From: Nilaparvata lugens
Lineage: Eukaryota; Arthropoda; Insecta; Hemiptera; Delphacidae
Direction of reading: 5' to 3'
Assembly (NCBI RefSeq): GCF_014356525.2
Contig: NC_052518.1
Location: 5,064,162 to 5,128,161, forward strand
Length of the DNA stretch: 64,000 nucleotides
Part shown: in pieces, positions 1-11,068 of the stretch
Position numbering within the stretch: the first letter of the stretch is position 1
Layout: the number at the start of each line of letters is the position of its first letter
The notes under the pieces: generated by a model
Seen by the model: the letters and a program-made list of their open reading frames with translations, nothing else
Told to the model about the DNA's origin: nothing
Databases searched by the model: none
Translations under genes and position numbers: made by a program

Positions 1-368
1 GAAACTCTGAGAGTTTATCAGAGATTGACAATGGTGTAATAACCGAAACCGGTCTTTCTAAGTATCAATAAATCTGTGTTTTTTGACAATTTCTTAGTCT
101 TTTTCATTCAATATAAATACAGATTTATAATGTACATGAGTTCACGAGAGAATTGGGGGTACTAATATGAAAAATACACATGTCCTAAAAGACACAATGA
201 CCTAAATCTAAAGAATTAAATCTTTCCCTATAATGAAATAAATAAAAATGTTAGCTGATATTAAAAGAATGCAGAAGCAGAAATAATGATACATTGTATG
301 ATATAGCATTACCATAATAGGTTATGTTAGTAGAAGTAGTATGTTTTATATACAGTGTATTTCAGAAC
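1..368 (-). repeat. Dispersed repeat family A, copy 1
   Basis: This stretch reappears in inverted orientation at about 40204-40564, with only scattered differences. Its outer part also forms the foldback at 50970-51225. A recognisable core is ATAACCGAAACCGGTCTTTC. There is no coding capacity. The left end may run past the window edge. The repeat relationship is read directly; the element class is unknown. Confidence 0.85.
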
Positions 369-505
369 TCTCTACCAATATCCTAGGACAATGTTCCTGG
401 GTGAAATACATATCTAGATGATATTGAAGCTGTTCAATATCATTTAGATACTATGCAATTCACCCAGGAACATTGTCCTAGAATATTGGTAGGGAGATCT
501 GAAAC
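369..505. repeat. Foldback hairpin abutting family A
   Basis: The arms about 369-429 and 440-505 are inverted copies of each other, sharing for example ATCCTAGGACAATGTTCCTG and its complement. The stem of about 60 bp closes on a short loop. It looks like a small foldback MITE; the class is not identifiable. Confidence 0.8.
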
Positions 506-793
506 ATACTGTATAGGTAGAAGTAGGTTTTTCAAAAGCTATCATTATCTCATGTTGATATTATATAATGTGGACATGATGAATTCCCTCATTACTTTTA
601 CCACAAGAAAGCAATATAAATTTATCAATCTAAAAAACGAAATCTAATAAGTGAAATAAATATTGGCTATTTCATAGCTGTACAACGAAAACAATGGATT
701 TCGGGCATTGGAAGTTCAATTTGTTTTGCAATATACAGAATTGTAGAGGATGTACAGAAACTAAAATAGCACATGAATGAAAATTTTATTCTA

Positions 794-1695
<902 letters not shown>

Positions 1696-1825
1696 TTATC
1701 TTGAAAATGAACGCAAAGTATGGAATCTTCACTATTTTTTGGATTAATATTTCAAATAATTTGAAGTAATGTATAACAGAAACATTTTATTAGTCATGAA
1801 AGTTGGGTTTTGTCATAGATAAACA

Positions 1826-1916
1826 ATAGCATAAGTAGATATCCCATGGTATAGGACGTTTTATGTCGCAACTCTTACTATCTTTCTCCACTGCCATTAT
1901 AACGTGGAAATCACTA
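1826..1916 (+). repeat. Junction of two MITE ends
   Basis: About 1826-1878 matches the left end of the CATAGAGAAAC-type MITE (AGTAGATATCCCATGGTATA). It passes directly into the right end of the GTGAGGTCC-type MITE (CTGCCATTATAACGTGGAAA). It is a chimera left by deletion or recombination. Confidence 0.75.
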
Positions 1917-3031
1917 TACATGATATGTTTTTTAACTGTTTTTACATAATCACTACTAGTTTCAATATTCATGCCATTTTCAAGTGTCCTTTTTTAAATA
2001 AATATTCAATTTTATAAATAATTTAGTCATAGTTATTTATTGGATTAGGTGAGCACATTAGATACTTATGATGATTCATCTTTCATGATATATGCAAAAA
2101 TCTATATGGAAGAAGCGAATCAAATTTTTTACAACATTTTTATTAGGACAGCAATATTTATTTATTTGGATAAGGTGAGCACACAGAATTTTGAGGAAAA
2201 CTCATCAGTTACTCCATAAACTTCATGATTCAGTCGAATGTAGATCTAATATAACTAAGCTTGTCCAAATCTATTTTTTTTTTTTGAAGCAATTCTAATC
2301 TTTAACATTGAAATTCTATTTCATGAATGAACTCAACAAAATACTACTTTAGATTATACATTACTTGAAGGGCTTTCAATCAAATAATGAATAAAATATG
2401 AACTACTGCCAGCAACTACTCAGCTATTCATTACTAAAATGTATTATTTTTAACAATATAAAGCTTCATCATGATTTCAAAACGTTTTGTTCTTCATTTA
2501 CCTTATCTTACCTACCCCAACCCAGACCTGACCTACCCCAAGTGTGTTATTTCAAACCCTAAATGTCACAGCTTGTCAGAATTATTATTAATTACTTTAT
2601 CAACTCTAAGTTTACATATATGACATATTTTTCGCATGAAATTAAAGGAATTATTGTGATATTAAATACTACACGATTGTGATTTGTGTTGCCTTCTCTG
2701 AATTTAACCAATAGAATTTGAGATAAAAATAAGAGAAACAGAGAAAATATCACCAAAGACAAAAACATAATCAATAGCCTAATCAAAGTTGAAAACAAAA
2801 AATAGATTAATCACTTAGGCATTCCTGAATAAATACTCCGCCACTTGCTGTCAATTTGCTGGATATATTATTGGAATACTATAAAATTCATTAAGTTCCC
2901 TTTTATTTTATCACAACACAGCTAGTTGTGATAACCTAACCTAACACAGTTTTGATAAAATGAAAGGGTACTTGACAGCTTCTACTGTATTTCAGTAGCC
3001 CTAAAAATAAAAATGAGTATTTTACTATACA
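1917..3031. other. Intergenic or intronic DNA, nothing recognised
   Basis: This is AT-rich sequence with no convincing exon or complete repeat. A short stretch around 2890-2990 (GATAAAATGAAAGGGTACTT) recurs near 51615 and 52700, so it is an undefined dispersed repeat. Confidence 0.5.
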
Positions 3032-3705
3032 GTGTTCTGAAAAAAGGTGCCCAAAAGTCAGGGGGTAACTCCTCACATCAAAAGAAAAAAAAGTTATAAT
3101 TAACGTAGGTCCGAAAATGCTTAGTTATGAAGTAATAATAATAATAATATCGTGTGACCTGGCTGGCTCAGGTCTGGTGTCAAAGTTTTCAGGTCGCAAC
3201 TGATCAATTTCAGGGCCTCTAACATGACCTAACGACTGCTTTTTAGGCAGCCGGGACCGACGGCTTAACGTGTCCATCCGTTATCAAGTTAAACAGGGTG
3301 AAAGATTTTGTCTGAATTTCAGTTCGCCTGCCTTAAGGGTATTTGTTGGCTGTTAATTAAGATGTTAAATGCAGCATACTTAATGTAAAATGAACTGAGA
3401 AATTTAATAAAACCGTTTCCAGACCGTTAGCTACAGTATGTAACGAAATGCGCGAAACTTGGTCCCGAAAAAACAAGTTCCTTCAAGGTTTGAAGCAGAT
3501 TTACTATGTTGAATGTACAATAAACACAAAATATTTTCTTACAGAACTTGTAGAAAATTTAATTTGGAAGAGAAAGATTTAGTATTAGTCTATAATAGAC
3601 AAATGCAACCTTGAAAAAATAATCAAAACGTATACAAAATGCATGAAAAATAGACGAAATCTGTTAAAAGCTCTCTATTTTTCATGGGCACCTTTTTCAG
3701 AACAC
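3032..3705. mobile_element. Terminal-inverted-repeat element, non-coding
   Basis: The ends are inverted copies: GTGTTCTGAAAAAAGGTGCC at the left and GGCACCTTTTTCAGAACAC at the right. The total is 674 bp and there is no transposase. A SINE-like unit is nested at 3132-3290. The superfamily is not determinable. Confidence 0.75.
3132..3290 (-). mobile_element. SINE-like unit with (ATT)n tail
   Basis: Read on the minus strand, this unit ends in CGATATTATTATTATT. It matches the plus-strand copy at 58912-59053, both containing a form of GGTCCCGGCTGCCTAAAAAG. It is flanked by GTTATGAAGT and GTTATCAAGT, a likely target duplication with one change. It could instead be the short 3' end of a LINE. Confidence 0.7.
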
Positions 3706-3969
3706 CATGTATTACAGTAATGGAAGTGAGTATGGGTCTAGTATCTATAAATTGTATTAGGTTTCACAATGATTAAAAACTTCTATTAAGCCTACAGTAA
3801 TTGCTACAGTCAGTATAACAGGTAGACACTACTAGTCTACTAAGCAACTGTTCACGAGCCGGTGTTCAACTGCAACTGAAAACTGAAGATAAAGAGTGGA
3901 ATGTAATTGTAGATTGCTACTAAATGCACATGCGCAGTCTTTCAGCATTCTTGTACATATATCCCTAAA

Positions 3970-4935
3970 GTGAGGTCCACGTTATAACTGCAGCAGAGAA
4001 AGATAGGAGGACAGCGATGTCTTTTGCCACTACCGGATACAGGATAGCTGATACCTGTATATCTGATGAGTTAATATTAACTGTTCATTATTGTTTGAAA
4101 ACAAAATTATATTTTTTTCGTCAACGATTCAAAAATAGTTGTTCATAATTGAGATTCCCGTGAGAGGTTGCTAGTCCTCCATCGGGCGCCTCCACAGGTG
4201 GCGGATAGGGGAATGCCTCCCAGATATGGGAGGTGCAGGTGAAATTAAATAGCCGGGGTGGACCAAAACTAGCAAACCGGCCAACGGCCTCGAAGGCGGA
4301 TGAGGAGAAATCCCAACGGCGAAGAGGGCGGAAGAGCCTAGGGAGTTAACCCGAATCAAATCCAGGGAAGGTTACACTCTGTAAGCTGCAGTGAAAGCAA
4401 GTGCCTAGGAGATGGCGACTCTATACAAACGACCCTGGTCCTCCAGGTTGGGGGTTGGGCGCAAGGCTAACCCCCTTGCCCTTGAATTGTTACCAAAACT
4501 AAAAAAGCCACGGAATGGGACCGGAATAACAGGAAAAATACACGGACAGCCAATATTGAAATTGAAACAACAGAAAGACGCAAAAATCCCAGAAAAACGT
4601 CCGAGAAAGCGTTGGCTGGAGGATGTGGAGGACGACATTAGGAAGCTGAGTGTCAGGGGATGGAGACGTAAGGCTGCCGATAGAGACGAATGGAGAGGCT
4701 TTCTGAAGGAGGTCAAGGCTCTGAATGAGCTGTAGCGCCAAGGAGTAAGTAAGTATAATTGAGATTAGATATTTTGTTAATCTATTATATTTCTATACTG
4801 TTGGAACACAAGCTGGCAACATTGCGGAGCTAGAAAAGGATAGCGCTATCTGCATTGTCAAATGATAGACAAGGAAAGGAATAACACTATTTTTATCAAA
4901 TAGGCCTACTGCCATTATAACGTGGACCTCACGCA
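3970..4935. mobile_element. GTGAGGTCC-type MITE carrying a nested LINE piece
   Basis: It begins GTGAGGTCCACGTTATAACT and ends with the inverted CTGCCATTATAACGTGGACC. About 365 bp belong to the MITE; the other 600 bp are the retroelement at 4157-4754. The same MITE occurs a dozen or more times in the window, intact or broken. Confidence 0.85.
4157..4754 (+). mobile_element. Internally deleted LINE (5' end joined to 3' end)
   Basis: This 598-bp insertion is flanked by the 12-bp duplication ATAATTGAGATT (4145-4156 and 4755-4766) and ends in a GTAA microsatellite tail. The first 250 bp look like a LINE 5' region. The rest holds the last part of the second ORF: 4412-4735 encodes RPRKRWLEDVEDDIRKLSVR and then WRRKAADRDEWRGFLKE, a C-terminal tail common in insect RTE- and I-like LINEs. 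Nearly all of the endonuclease and reverse transcriptase is missing between them. The intact duplication shows it inserted in this short form or shrank cleanly afterwards. Confidence 0.8.
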
Positions 4936-5700
4936 AGTTAGAGTCTACCCTGTAAAAATAATTGGAGAATACTGGGAAAGATTTGCAAGAATATACCTAG
5001 CAAACACACAATCTATAGGCTACACTAACCCTACTAATCAATAAATTTGAAAATATTAGAATAACAAATCTAAAAGGACGAATCGTGTCTAAAATAGAAA
5101 GTTTTCCCCGACCAAAGTATTCTATAGTTTTATATTGTTGCGGGTTTTTACACTAATAAAACACTTGAGGCCTGCCATCCTTCTAAAGGCCAAAACCTGC
5201 CCAAACCTGTTTCAAAATCAGCACCCAATTGTAATCTATTTACTCAAATTTTATGAACATTTAATAAGTAAGGTTAGGATTTTGTGATATATTGGGGAGT
5301 TATGAATAATCTATGAATGCTAAACCTAACCTTCTTTGATTACAATTCACAACTAATATTATTTAAATAAATGTGTTATAATTACTAGATTATGTAGAAG
5401 TAGTCACTCCTCACATCTCAAATTATAAAATCAAATTGATTTCTCAAATAGAACTGATGAAGGTAGAGGATAATCCTATCTATAAAGAGTTACAAATTAA
5501 CTAATTTAGGTACTTCAGAAATCCTTGGGACGGTTATATTTTCGGCAATAATAGAACCTGCTCAATATTATCTATCCTCCTGAAATTTTAGTATTACAAA
5601 ATCTACTCTTCATGCAACTCAGGATGCAATGTTAAGAGGGTAATGCTATAGTTTGCTATTTATATTTTATTAGCTATATTTTGAGAGTTTTGTATTTATA
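4936..5700. other. Non-coding AT-rich DNA
   Basis: I see no exon, RNA gene or complete repeat here. Confidence 0.5.
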
Positions 5701-5885
5701 TATTGGAGCCACAATTTAATTCACCTTTATTATAGGGCGCATTTAAAAGTTTAGGTTTGGTAGGGAATATTCAAGAAGCATTAAAAATTATTATATATTG
5801 AAGCCACAATTTAATTCACCTTTATTATAGGGCGCATTTAAAAGTTTAGGTTTGGTAGGGAATATTCAAGAAGCATTAAAAATTA
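5701..5885. repeat. Two-copy tandem duplication, 95-bp unit
   Basis: Copy 1 (5701-5795) and copy 2 (5796-5885) are almost identical. Each holds a pyrimidine run ending TTTATTATAG followed by a stretch open in one frame (AFKSLGLVGNIQEALKI). Only copy 2 is followed by a possible donor (GAGGTACC). It may be exon-like, but there is no homology I can name. Confidence 0.75.
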
Positions 5886-6587
5886 GAGGTACCAAGAAGG
5901 TACCTATCTCATAGGAAATAGTGATACACTCAGAGTTAATGTCATCAAGACCTGTATAATCTAACTTGTGGTTAGTAACTTACAATTACAATTTTCCTAA
6001 ATATTACAAGAACAGTTATAACAGCAGATTTTTCACTGCTTAAAATTGAGAATCATGATTCAATTAGAATGGAACGTCCCAAGGTCTCATGATTTTTTAT
6101 TTATTTTTCACAACTAGTTAGTCCAAATCTGTTAGAAAATTGAAACTTCCAACTAGTTTCATTGGATTCCTCATTGAATTCTATCAAGATTTCAAGTAGT
6201 GCACATTGGTGCTACTAAATAATTTGAAAAAAATCAAAACTAAGAAAATAATGTCAAAGTCATGTCATATTTTTCCAGCCAATCTTTTGAGACCGTCAAA
6301 AAATTAGAACTCATCTCAATAAAGATTTAAGATATATGGGTGGCATTGCAGTATCTCGAGGCTCATTTGTACTAAGAATCCCCCTGAGTTTTAATGTATT
6401 TTCTCTCTAACAATGAAATTGACTCTGGTTGAGAATGCCTGTACGGTATGACTGTCTCTAACTATCTATACTGTCTAATATCCATTCGAACTATCTATAT
6501 ACTAACTATCTATACTGTATCTAACTATCAACACTGTAAGATTGTACCCCTCAAATATAGGTCAAGGTGGAATTGGACTTCTGAATT
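5886..6587. other. Non-coding DNA, low-complexity stretch
   Basis: There is no gene. Around 6440-6535 the motif CTATCTATACTGT recurs in a degenerate short repeat. Confidence 0.5.
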
Positions 6588-7413
6588 AAGATTGCCCTTG
6601 TATTGAAAAGGTTAAATCCTTAAAATATTTGGGTATAATGATGGATGATCATATAAAATGGGATACTCATATTGAATATATGTGCAGACGGCTTAAATAT
6701 CTAATTTATAAGTTTTATAAACTAAATCAAATAGCTGATATGGTAATAATGAAAAAGATTTATTATGCTTATGCGCAATCACTTTTCCAATATGGAATTG
6801 AGATATGGGGGGCTGCTTATGATATCCATATGAACAAATTATTCACATTACAGAAACACCTTATCAGAGCTGCATTATATAGGCCAATATTGTACCCTAG
6901 TAGACTTCTTTTTCAAGAATTCCAGGTGCTTACAGTGAGGGAAACATATGTTAAAAGAATCATATTATTCATTAATAAGAATAGTGATACATTCAACTTA
7001 AGGAATAATCCATGTAATTTGCGTCCCTCCAATCCATTACAAATTGATATTGACTTTACCAGCTTAAGTGTATGTAGACGTCAGTTTGAATATCAGTGTT
7101 ACTTGTTTATAAATAAAGTCCCAACTGATTTCATTATTAATAGAATTACAAAATCCATAATGAATCTTATACTGGATTGGATTAGGATAAATGTTTATTT
7201 TAAATTATCTATATCCATTATGTAGTGTTTCATTCTTATGTTATAAATTTTGAAAGATATTATTGTCATGGCTTCCTTGAGTTGGTCTTTTTGAGTTTGT
7301 CACTTGCTTGTGATTTTGTTACTTTGTCTTATCGTTTGTAAGTATTGAGATGTGACCTGGTTTCCATAATTTTAGTTATTCTAGTGGTTTGAATAAGCTC
7401 TTTTTCTTTCTAT
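6588..7413 (+). pseudogene. Jockey-like LINE, 3' part of reverse transcriptase
   Basis: An open frame from about 6588 to 7225 encodes the thumb region that follows the catalytic domain of non-LTR reverse transcriptases: VKSLKYLGIMMDDHIKW, then MKKIYYAYAQSLFQYGIEIWG. The polymerase active site (FADD type) and everything upstream are missing, so this is a 5'-truncated copy. The 3' UTR begins at 7226, is interrupted at 7414 by the LTR retrotransposon and resumes at 18916-19063. It is not a functional gene. Confidence 0.85.
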
Positions 7414-7911
7414 TGTCACGATGTATATCGTAACTAGAGAAAGGCATTGAATTTAGGGCTCATTTATTCGACGCTCGGCTATCTTTCATAGAATCTGAGG
7501 GGTCAACGTTCAAGCCAGCCACTGGCCTACCGCTCAGCGTTGCTGCGCATCCTCTCTCCCCTCCCTCTCGGTCACTGAGGGAGGCTCGAGAAAGGCCAGC
7601 AAGAGGCAGTCGGGTTCGGAGAGCCAAGTCGAGCGGCCGAGAGAGGTGAGAAGGAAGCAGCGAGCAGCTAGCAACGTCACAGTACACCCGTACTACGTGA
7701 ACTCCGATTTCTTCAGCGACCGGGAGTTGTGTCGAGGCTAAAGTTGATTAGCCTCTCACACAGTGAACTCCACTGCTCTACACTCGTTTGGGCGAGTGTT
7801 AAACGACACTTAACCTGTTTGGACGACGGGTTGCCAGTTTCGACCAACGACAACACGTCAGGTTTGGTCGAAACCTGACTCCCCATTGGTAGGCCACCAG
7901 TGGGGCATCGA

Positions 7912-9054
7912 GGCGAGATAGGACATCCAGGAAGGTCAGGAAAAGCCTTTCCCGCAACTCCGCGGACGATCCGGACCCCAGGAGGACAGCTAGTGCCCGG
8001 CCAGTAGGACTTAGGAAAGTCTAGAGTGCTGGCCGCCGCAGCGTGCTGGTCCAGTGCGGGATCGCAAGAGGACGTCTAGGAAGGCCAGGAAAAGCCTTTC
8101 CCGCAACTCCGCGGACGATCCGGACCCCAGGAGGACAGCTAGTGCCCGGCCAGTAGGACTTAGGAAAGTCCAGAGTGCTGGCCGCCGCAGCGTGCTGGTC
8201 CAGTGCGGGATCGCAAGAGGACGTCTAGGAAGGCCAGGAAAAGCCTTTCCCGCAACTCCGCGGACGATCCGGACCCCAGGAGGACAGCTAGTGCCCGGCC
8301 AGTAGGACTTAGGAAAGTCCAGAGTGCTGGCCGCCGCAGCGTGCTGGTCCAGTGCGGGATCGCAAGAGGACGTCTAGGAAGGCCAGGAAAAGCCTTTCCC
8401 GCAACTCCGCGGACGATCCGGACCCCAGGAGGACAGCTAGTGCCCGGCCAGTAGGACTTAGGAAAGTCCAGAGTGCTGGCCGCCGCAGCGTGCTGGTCCA
8501 GTGCGGGATCGCAAGAGGACGTCTAGGAAGGCCAGGAAAAGCCTTTCCCGCAACTCCGCGGACGATCCGGACCCCAGGAGGACAGCTAGTGCCCGGCCAG
8601 TAGGACTTAGGAAAGTCCAGAGTGCTGGCCGCCGCAGCGTTGTGGTCCAGTGCGGGATCGCAAGAGGACGTCTAGGAAGGCCAGGAAAAGCCTTTCCCGC
8701 AACTCCGCGGACGATCCGGACCCCAGGAGGACAGCTAGTGCCCGGCCAGTAGGACTTAGGAAAGTCCAGAGTGCTGGCCGCCGCAGCGCACCGGTCCAGT
8801 GCGGGATCGCAAGAGGACGTCTAGGAAGGCCAGGAAAAGCCTTTCCCGCAACTCCGCGGCCGATCCGGACCCCGGGAGGACGGCTAGTGCCCGGCAGTAG
8901 GACTTAGGAAGTCCAGAGTACTGGCCGCCGCAGCGCACCGGTCCAGTGCGGGATCACAAGAGGACCTCTGGGAAGGCCAGGAAAGCCTTTACCAGAGCCC
9001 CGCAACCAACCCGGACCCCGGGAAGACACCCGGTGCCCGAGGACTAGGACTCAG
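7912..9054 (+). repeat. 149-bp tandem array inside the 5' LTR (seven units plus a degenerate one)
   Basis: The landmark AAAGCCTTTCCCGCAACTCC recurs every 149 bp, seven times between about 7943 and 8860; a diverged eighth unit ends near 9054. The 149-bp period is not a multiple of three, so the apparent 83-residue frames repeated along it are not a protein. The 3' LTR has only two such units plus the diverged one. Confidence 0.93.
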
Positions 9055-9130
9055 TCCCGACACGAAGCCCTTTCTCACGACTAACACTGCAAGGTTCCTG
9101 TTCCCTTCTTTCCGCGACCAACCCTGTTTG

Positions 9131-9148
9131 GCAGTGCGAAAGCACGGC
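9131..9148 (+). other. GNRA hairpin unit in the 5' LTR
   Basis: GCAGTGCGAAAGCACGGC can fold as GC, A·G mismatch, GTGC/GCAC stem and GAAA loop. This is exactly the unit repeated about 100 times at 14204-17448. The same copy sits at 18692-18709 in the 3' LTR. Confidence 0.85.
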
Positions 9149-9357
9149 CCCTCTTTCCTAAAAGAGGGAACATTCCTCCAAAGCACTCAAAACCCTGTTT
9201 CAACCCCCAACCCGAGCGAGGGTGGTTGACGGACGCCCCACCAAGACTCCCGTCCCCTGCCGCGGCCCTCCCCAGTCGCCGACTGAGTTTAGCCGGCCCA
9301 GAGCGACACTGGGAACTCTGATAGAGATAGTTGTGGGCAAAAATCTACTCAGAAGAT

Positions 9358-9376
9358 TGGCACACGAACGTGGGGC
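9358..9376 (+). other. Primer-binding site for tRNA
   Basis: TGGCACACGAACGTGGGGC lies four bases after the 5' LTR. It begins with the TGG complementary to the CCA end of a tRNA. The ACGTGGGGC part resembles lysine-tRNA sites of insect gypsy-type elements, but the middle differs, so the tRNA identity is tentative. Confidence 0.75.
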
Positions 9377-9401
9377 CCAAGGCAGGAGGAGTAAAGCAGC
9401 A

Positions 9402-10601
9402 ATGAGTGCAGAAGAGAAATGTAATCGCGCCGGAGAAGACCAGGAGGCGCGAGAGGATAGCAGCGATCCAGGAGTGTCCTGGATTTATAAACTCCACCGG
9501 AATGAAGCAGTGGATCTAGCAGCATCAGAAGGGCTACCTACAACAGGTACCATGGCAGAGCTCAGGAGAGCTCTTGTCGAAAACCACCGGAGGACAATGG
9601 TGGAGGCCGCCGGTCTAAACAGGATCGGTGGCGGAGCTGGCACAGGTCAGGAAGAGGAAGGAGCTGCAGCTTTGTGGCCACCAGTCGCGGAGGCCACTGC
9701 ATGTTCCAGACTGGAAGAAATACCCAAGGAGACGTCTCCAGAGTTTGATGGAGGCTCCAGCAACTCCTGGGTGTACAGAGTGCACGATCAAGGCTTGATT
9801 GATCTACTACTCGACTCAGTGCTGACAGATAGCACAAGTACGAGCCTGAGGAGGGCTCTACTGGAGCAACGACAGCGGATTGTTGCGATGCTCCCCGTTC
9901 TGGATAATGGGGAGGAGGCGCTTCGTCGAAGAGCGCGAAGGCCAGCACCAGTTAGCGAGGAGGCAGAGCCTGCGCTAGTGAGGCCGGAGATGCCGGAGAG
10001 GCATAATAACATGCCTAGGCATGTGTTGAGGTCACCTACCAGGTCAGCGGTGCCTGCTACATCCTGTATGGACCCGGGTGCCGTGTGTGACAAGGTTCGA
10101 GGGTGGCGGCTCTCATATGATGGGAGTGGAGATGCTCCAAGTTTTATGGAGCGGCTCGAGGAGCTGCAACAAGCATATGGCTTGTCTGGCAGACAGTTAT
10201 TTCCAGCGCTACCTGAAATGTTAGCGGGGAAATGTTCCTTATGGATGAGGAATAGGAGAGAACAGTGGAGACACTGGGACGATTTCCTGAGAGACTTTCG
10301 GTCTCGTTACTATCCACCTACTTATGTGGAGGATCTTGAGAATGAAATTCTCGACAGGCGGCAGAAAGAAGGCGAGCTCATAGACGACTATGTTGAGGAG
10401 CTGCTAACGCTGATGAGGAGAAGAGGTGGTTTTTCAGAGAGTAGCCAGGTACAGAGATTGTACAAAAATCTTTTACCACGCTACAAGCTCTACATCAGGG
10501 AGGCTGAAGTGTACAACACCGACGACTTGCTACACTTAGCGAGACAATATGAACGAATTAATTCGAGGAGAAGAGTGCTCAACAGAGACAACGAGCTGTG
10601 A
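9402..10601 (+). CDS. Gag capsid protein of the LTR retrotransposon
   Basis: This is a 399-residue frame. The ATG at 9402 is the first in the frame after the LTR; the frame is open further upstream but only into the LTR. Residues about 235-385 form a Ty3/gypsy/Arc-type capsid (Retrotrans_gag-like), with GWRLSYDGSGDAPSFMERL and FLRDFRSRYYPPTYVEDLE. Residues 27-62 and 123-160 are two related helical modules, each starting W(I/V)Y(K/R)(L/V)H and containing LRRALxE, an internal duplication reminiscent of SAP-type folds. It would form the particle that packages element RNA. It has no zinc knuckle; that follows in the -1 frame, which overlaps the stop codon, an arrangement usually served by -1 frameshifting. 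No obvious slippery heptamer was seen. The gene is intact. Confidence 0.88.
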   Translation: MSAEEKCNRAGEDQEAREDSSDPGVSWIYKLHRNEAVDLAASEGLPTTGTMAELRRALVENHRRTMVEAAGLNRIGGGAGTGQEEEGAAALWPPVAEATACSRLEEIPKETSPEFDGGSSNSWVYRVHDQGLIDLLLDSVLTDSTSTSLRRALLEQRQRIVAMLPVLDNGEEALRRRARRPAPVSEEAEPALVRPEMPERHNNMPRHVLRSPTRSAVPATSCMDPGAVCDKVRGWRLSYDGSGDAPSFMERLEELQQAYGLSGRQLFPALPEMLAGKCSLWMRNRREQWRHWDDFLRDFRSRYYPPTYVEDLENEILDRRQKEGELIDDYVEELLTLMRRRGGFSESSQVQRLYKNLLPRYKLYIREAEVYNTDDLLHLARQYERINSRRRVLNRDNEL

Positions 10602-11068
10602 AGCAGGAGGAGGTGAGGAAGCAGACCAAGCCTCGACAGGAGACTACTACTACACAGCGTCGGAGTGAACAACCTCCAGAAGGCCCCGTGTGTTGGCAGT
10701 GCAAGAAGGTGGGACACTGGAGATCAGAGTGTCCGGAGGTTTCACTCTGCTCAAAGTGCGGGAAGCCACGACCCAATTGTTCCTGTGAGAGAGAGCAGAA
10801 GAAGACTTCTGATAAAACAGCTGTGGTTAAAACGAGGCTTCAAATCCAGCTAGAGCCAGAGCTCCAGGATGACAACCGTCTTTTCACTACAGTGAAAATA
10901 GGAGACAGACAGTATAGTGCTCTTCTCGACACCGGAGCAGAGTCCAACTATATTAGCTCTAAAGCTTTTAATAGTTTGGAAGCAGTGGAACGAGAGCCTG
11001 TGCAGCGCGGCGCTGTTATGGCTAACGGAGCGGCTGCACGTCTGCGAGGTGGTGTTATAACCAACTGA
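10598..11068 (+). CDS. Nucleocapsid zinc knuckle and retropepsin, -1 frame
   Basis: This frame overlaps the end of gag in the -1 frame; there is no ATG, so translation would need frameshifting. A CCHC knuckle, CWQCKKVGHWRSEC, is followed by a cysteine cluster CSKCGKPRPNCSC. The aspartic-protease signature ALLDTGAESNYIS comes next. The frame hits a stop at 11066-11068, before the second protease motif. That motif lies in another frame at 11106 (SPDILLGMEFL), so a single-base indel near 11055 appears to have broken the protease. The broken copy is probably inactive. Confidence 0.85.
   Translation: MKQEEVRKQTKPRQETTTTQRRSEQPPEGPVCWQCKKVGHWRSECPEVSLCSKCGKPRPNCSCEREQKKTSDKTAVVKTRLQIQLEPELQDDNRLFTTVKIGDRQYSALLDTGAESNYISSKAFNSLEAVEREPVQRGAVMANGAAARLRGGVITN

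Larger units (their letters stand above)
7414..9353 (+). repeat. 5' LTR (1.94 kb)
   Basis: It starts TGTCACGATGTATATCGTAA and ends AAAATCTACTCAGA, the same ends as 17715-18915. The extra 739 bp relative to the 3' LTR is five additional 149-bp tandem units. It is GC-rich compared with its surroundings. The hairpin at 9131-9148 is followed by a second stem (CCCTCTTT with AAAGAGGG, 9149-9168). No clear TATA box or AATAAA signal was found. Confidence 0.93.

Noticed and set aside
2592..2798. Hydrophobic 68-codon minus-strand frame
   Set aside because: It is a Leu/Phe-rich product of AT-rich DNA, without splice sites or homology.
4405..4716. Minus-strand frame of 103 codons
   Set aside because: It is antisense to the LINE tail frame, which has a recognisable C-terminal signature on the plus strand.
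8054..8907. Series of 83-codon frames at 149-bp spacing
   Set aside because: They are shadows of the LTR tandem repeat; the period is not divisible by three and they overlap each other.
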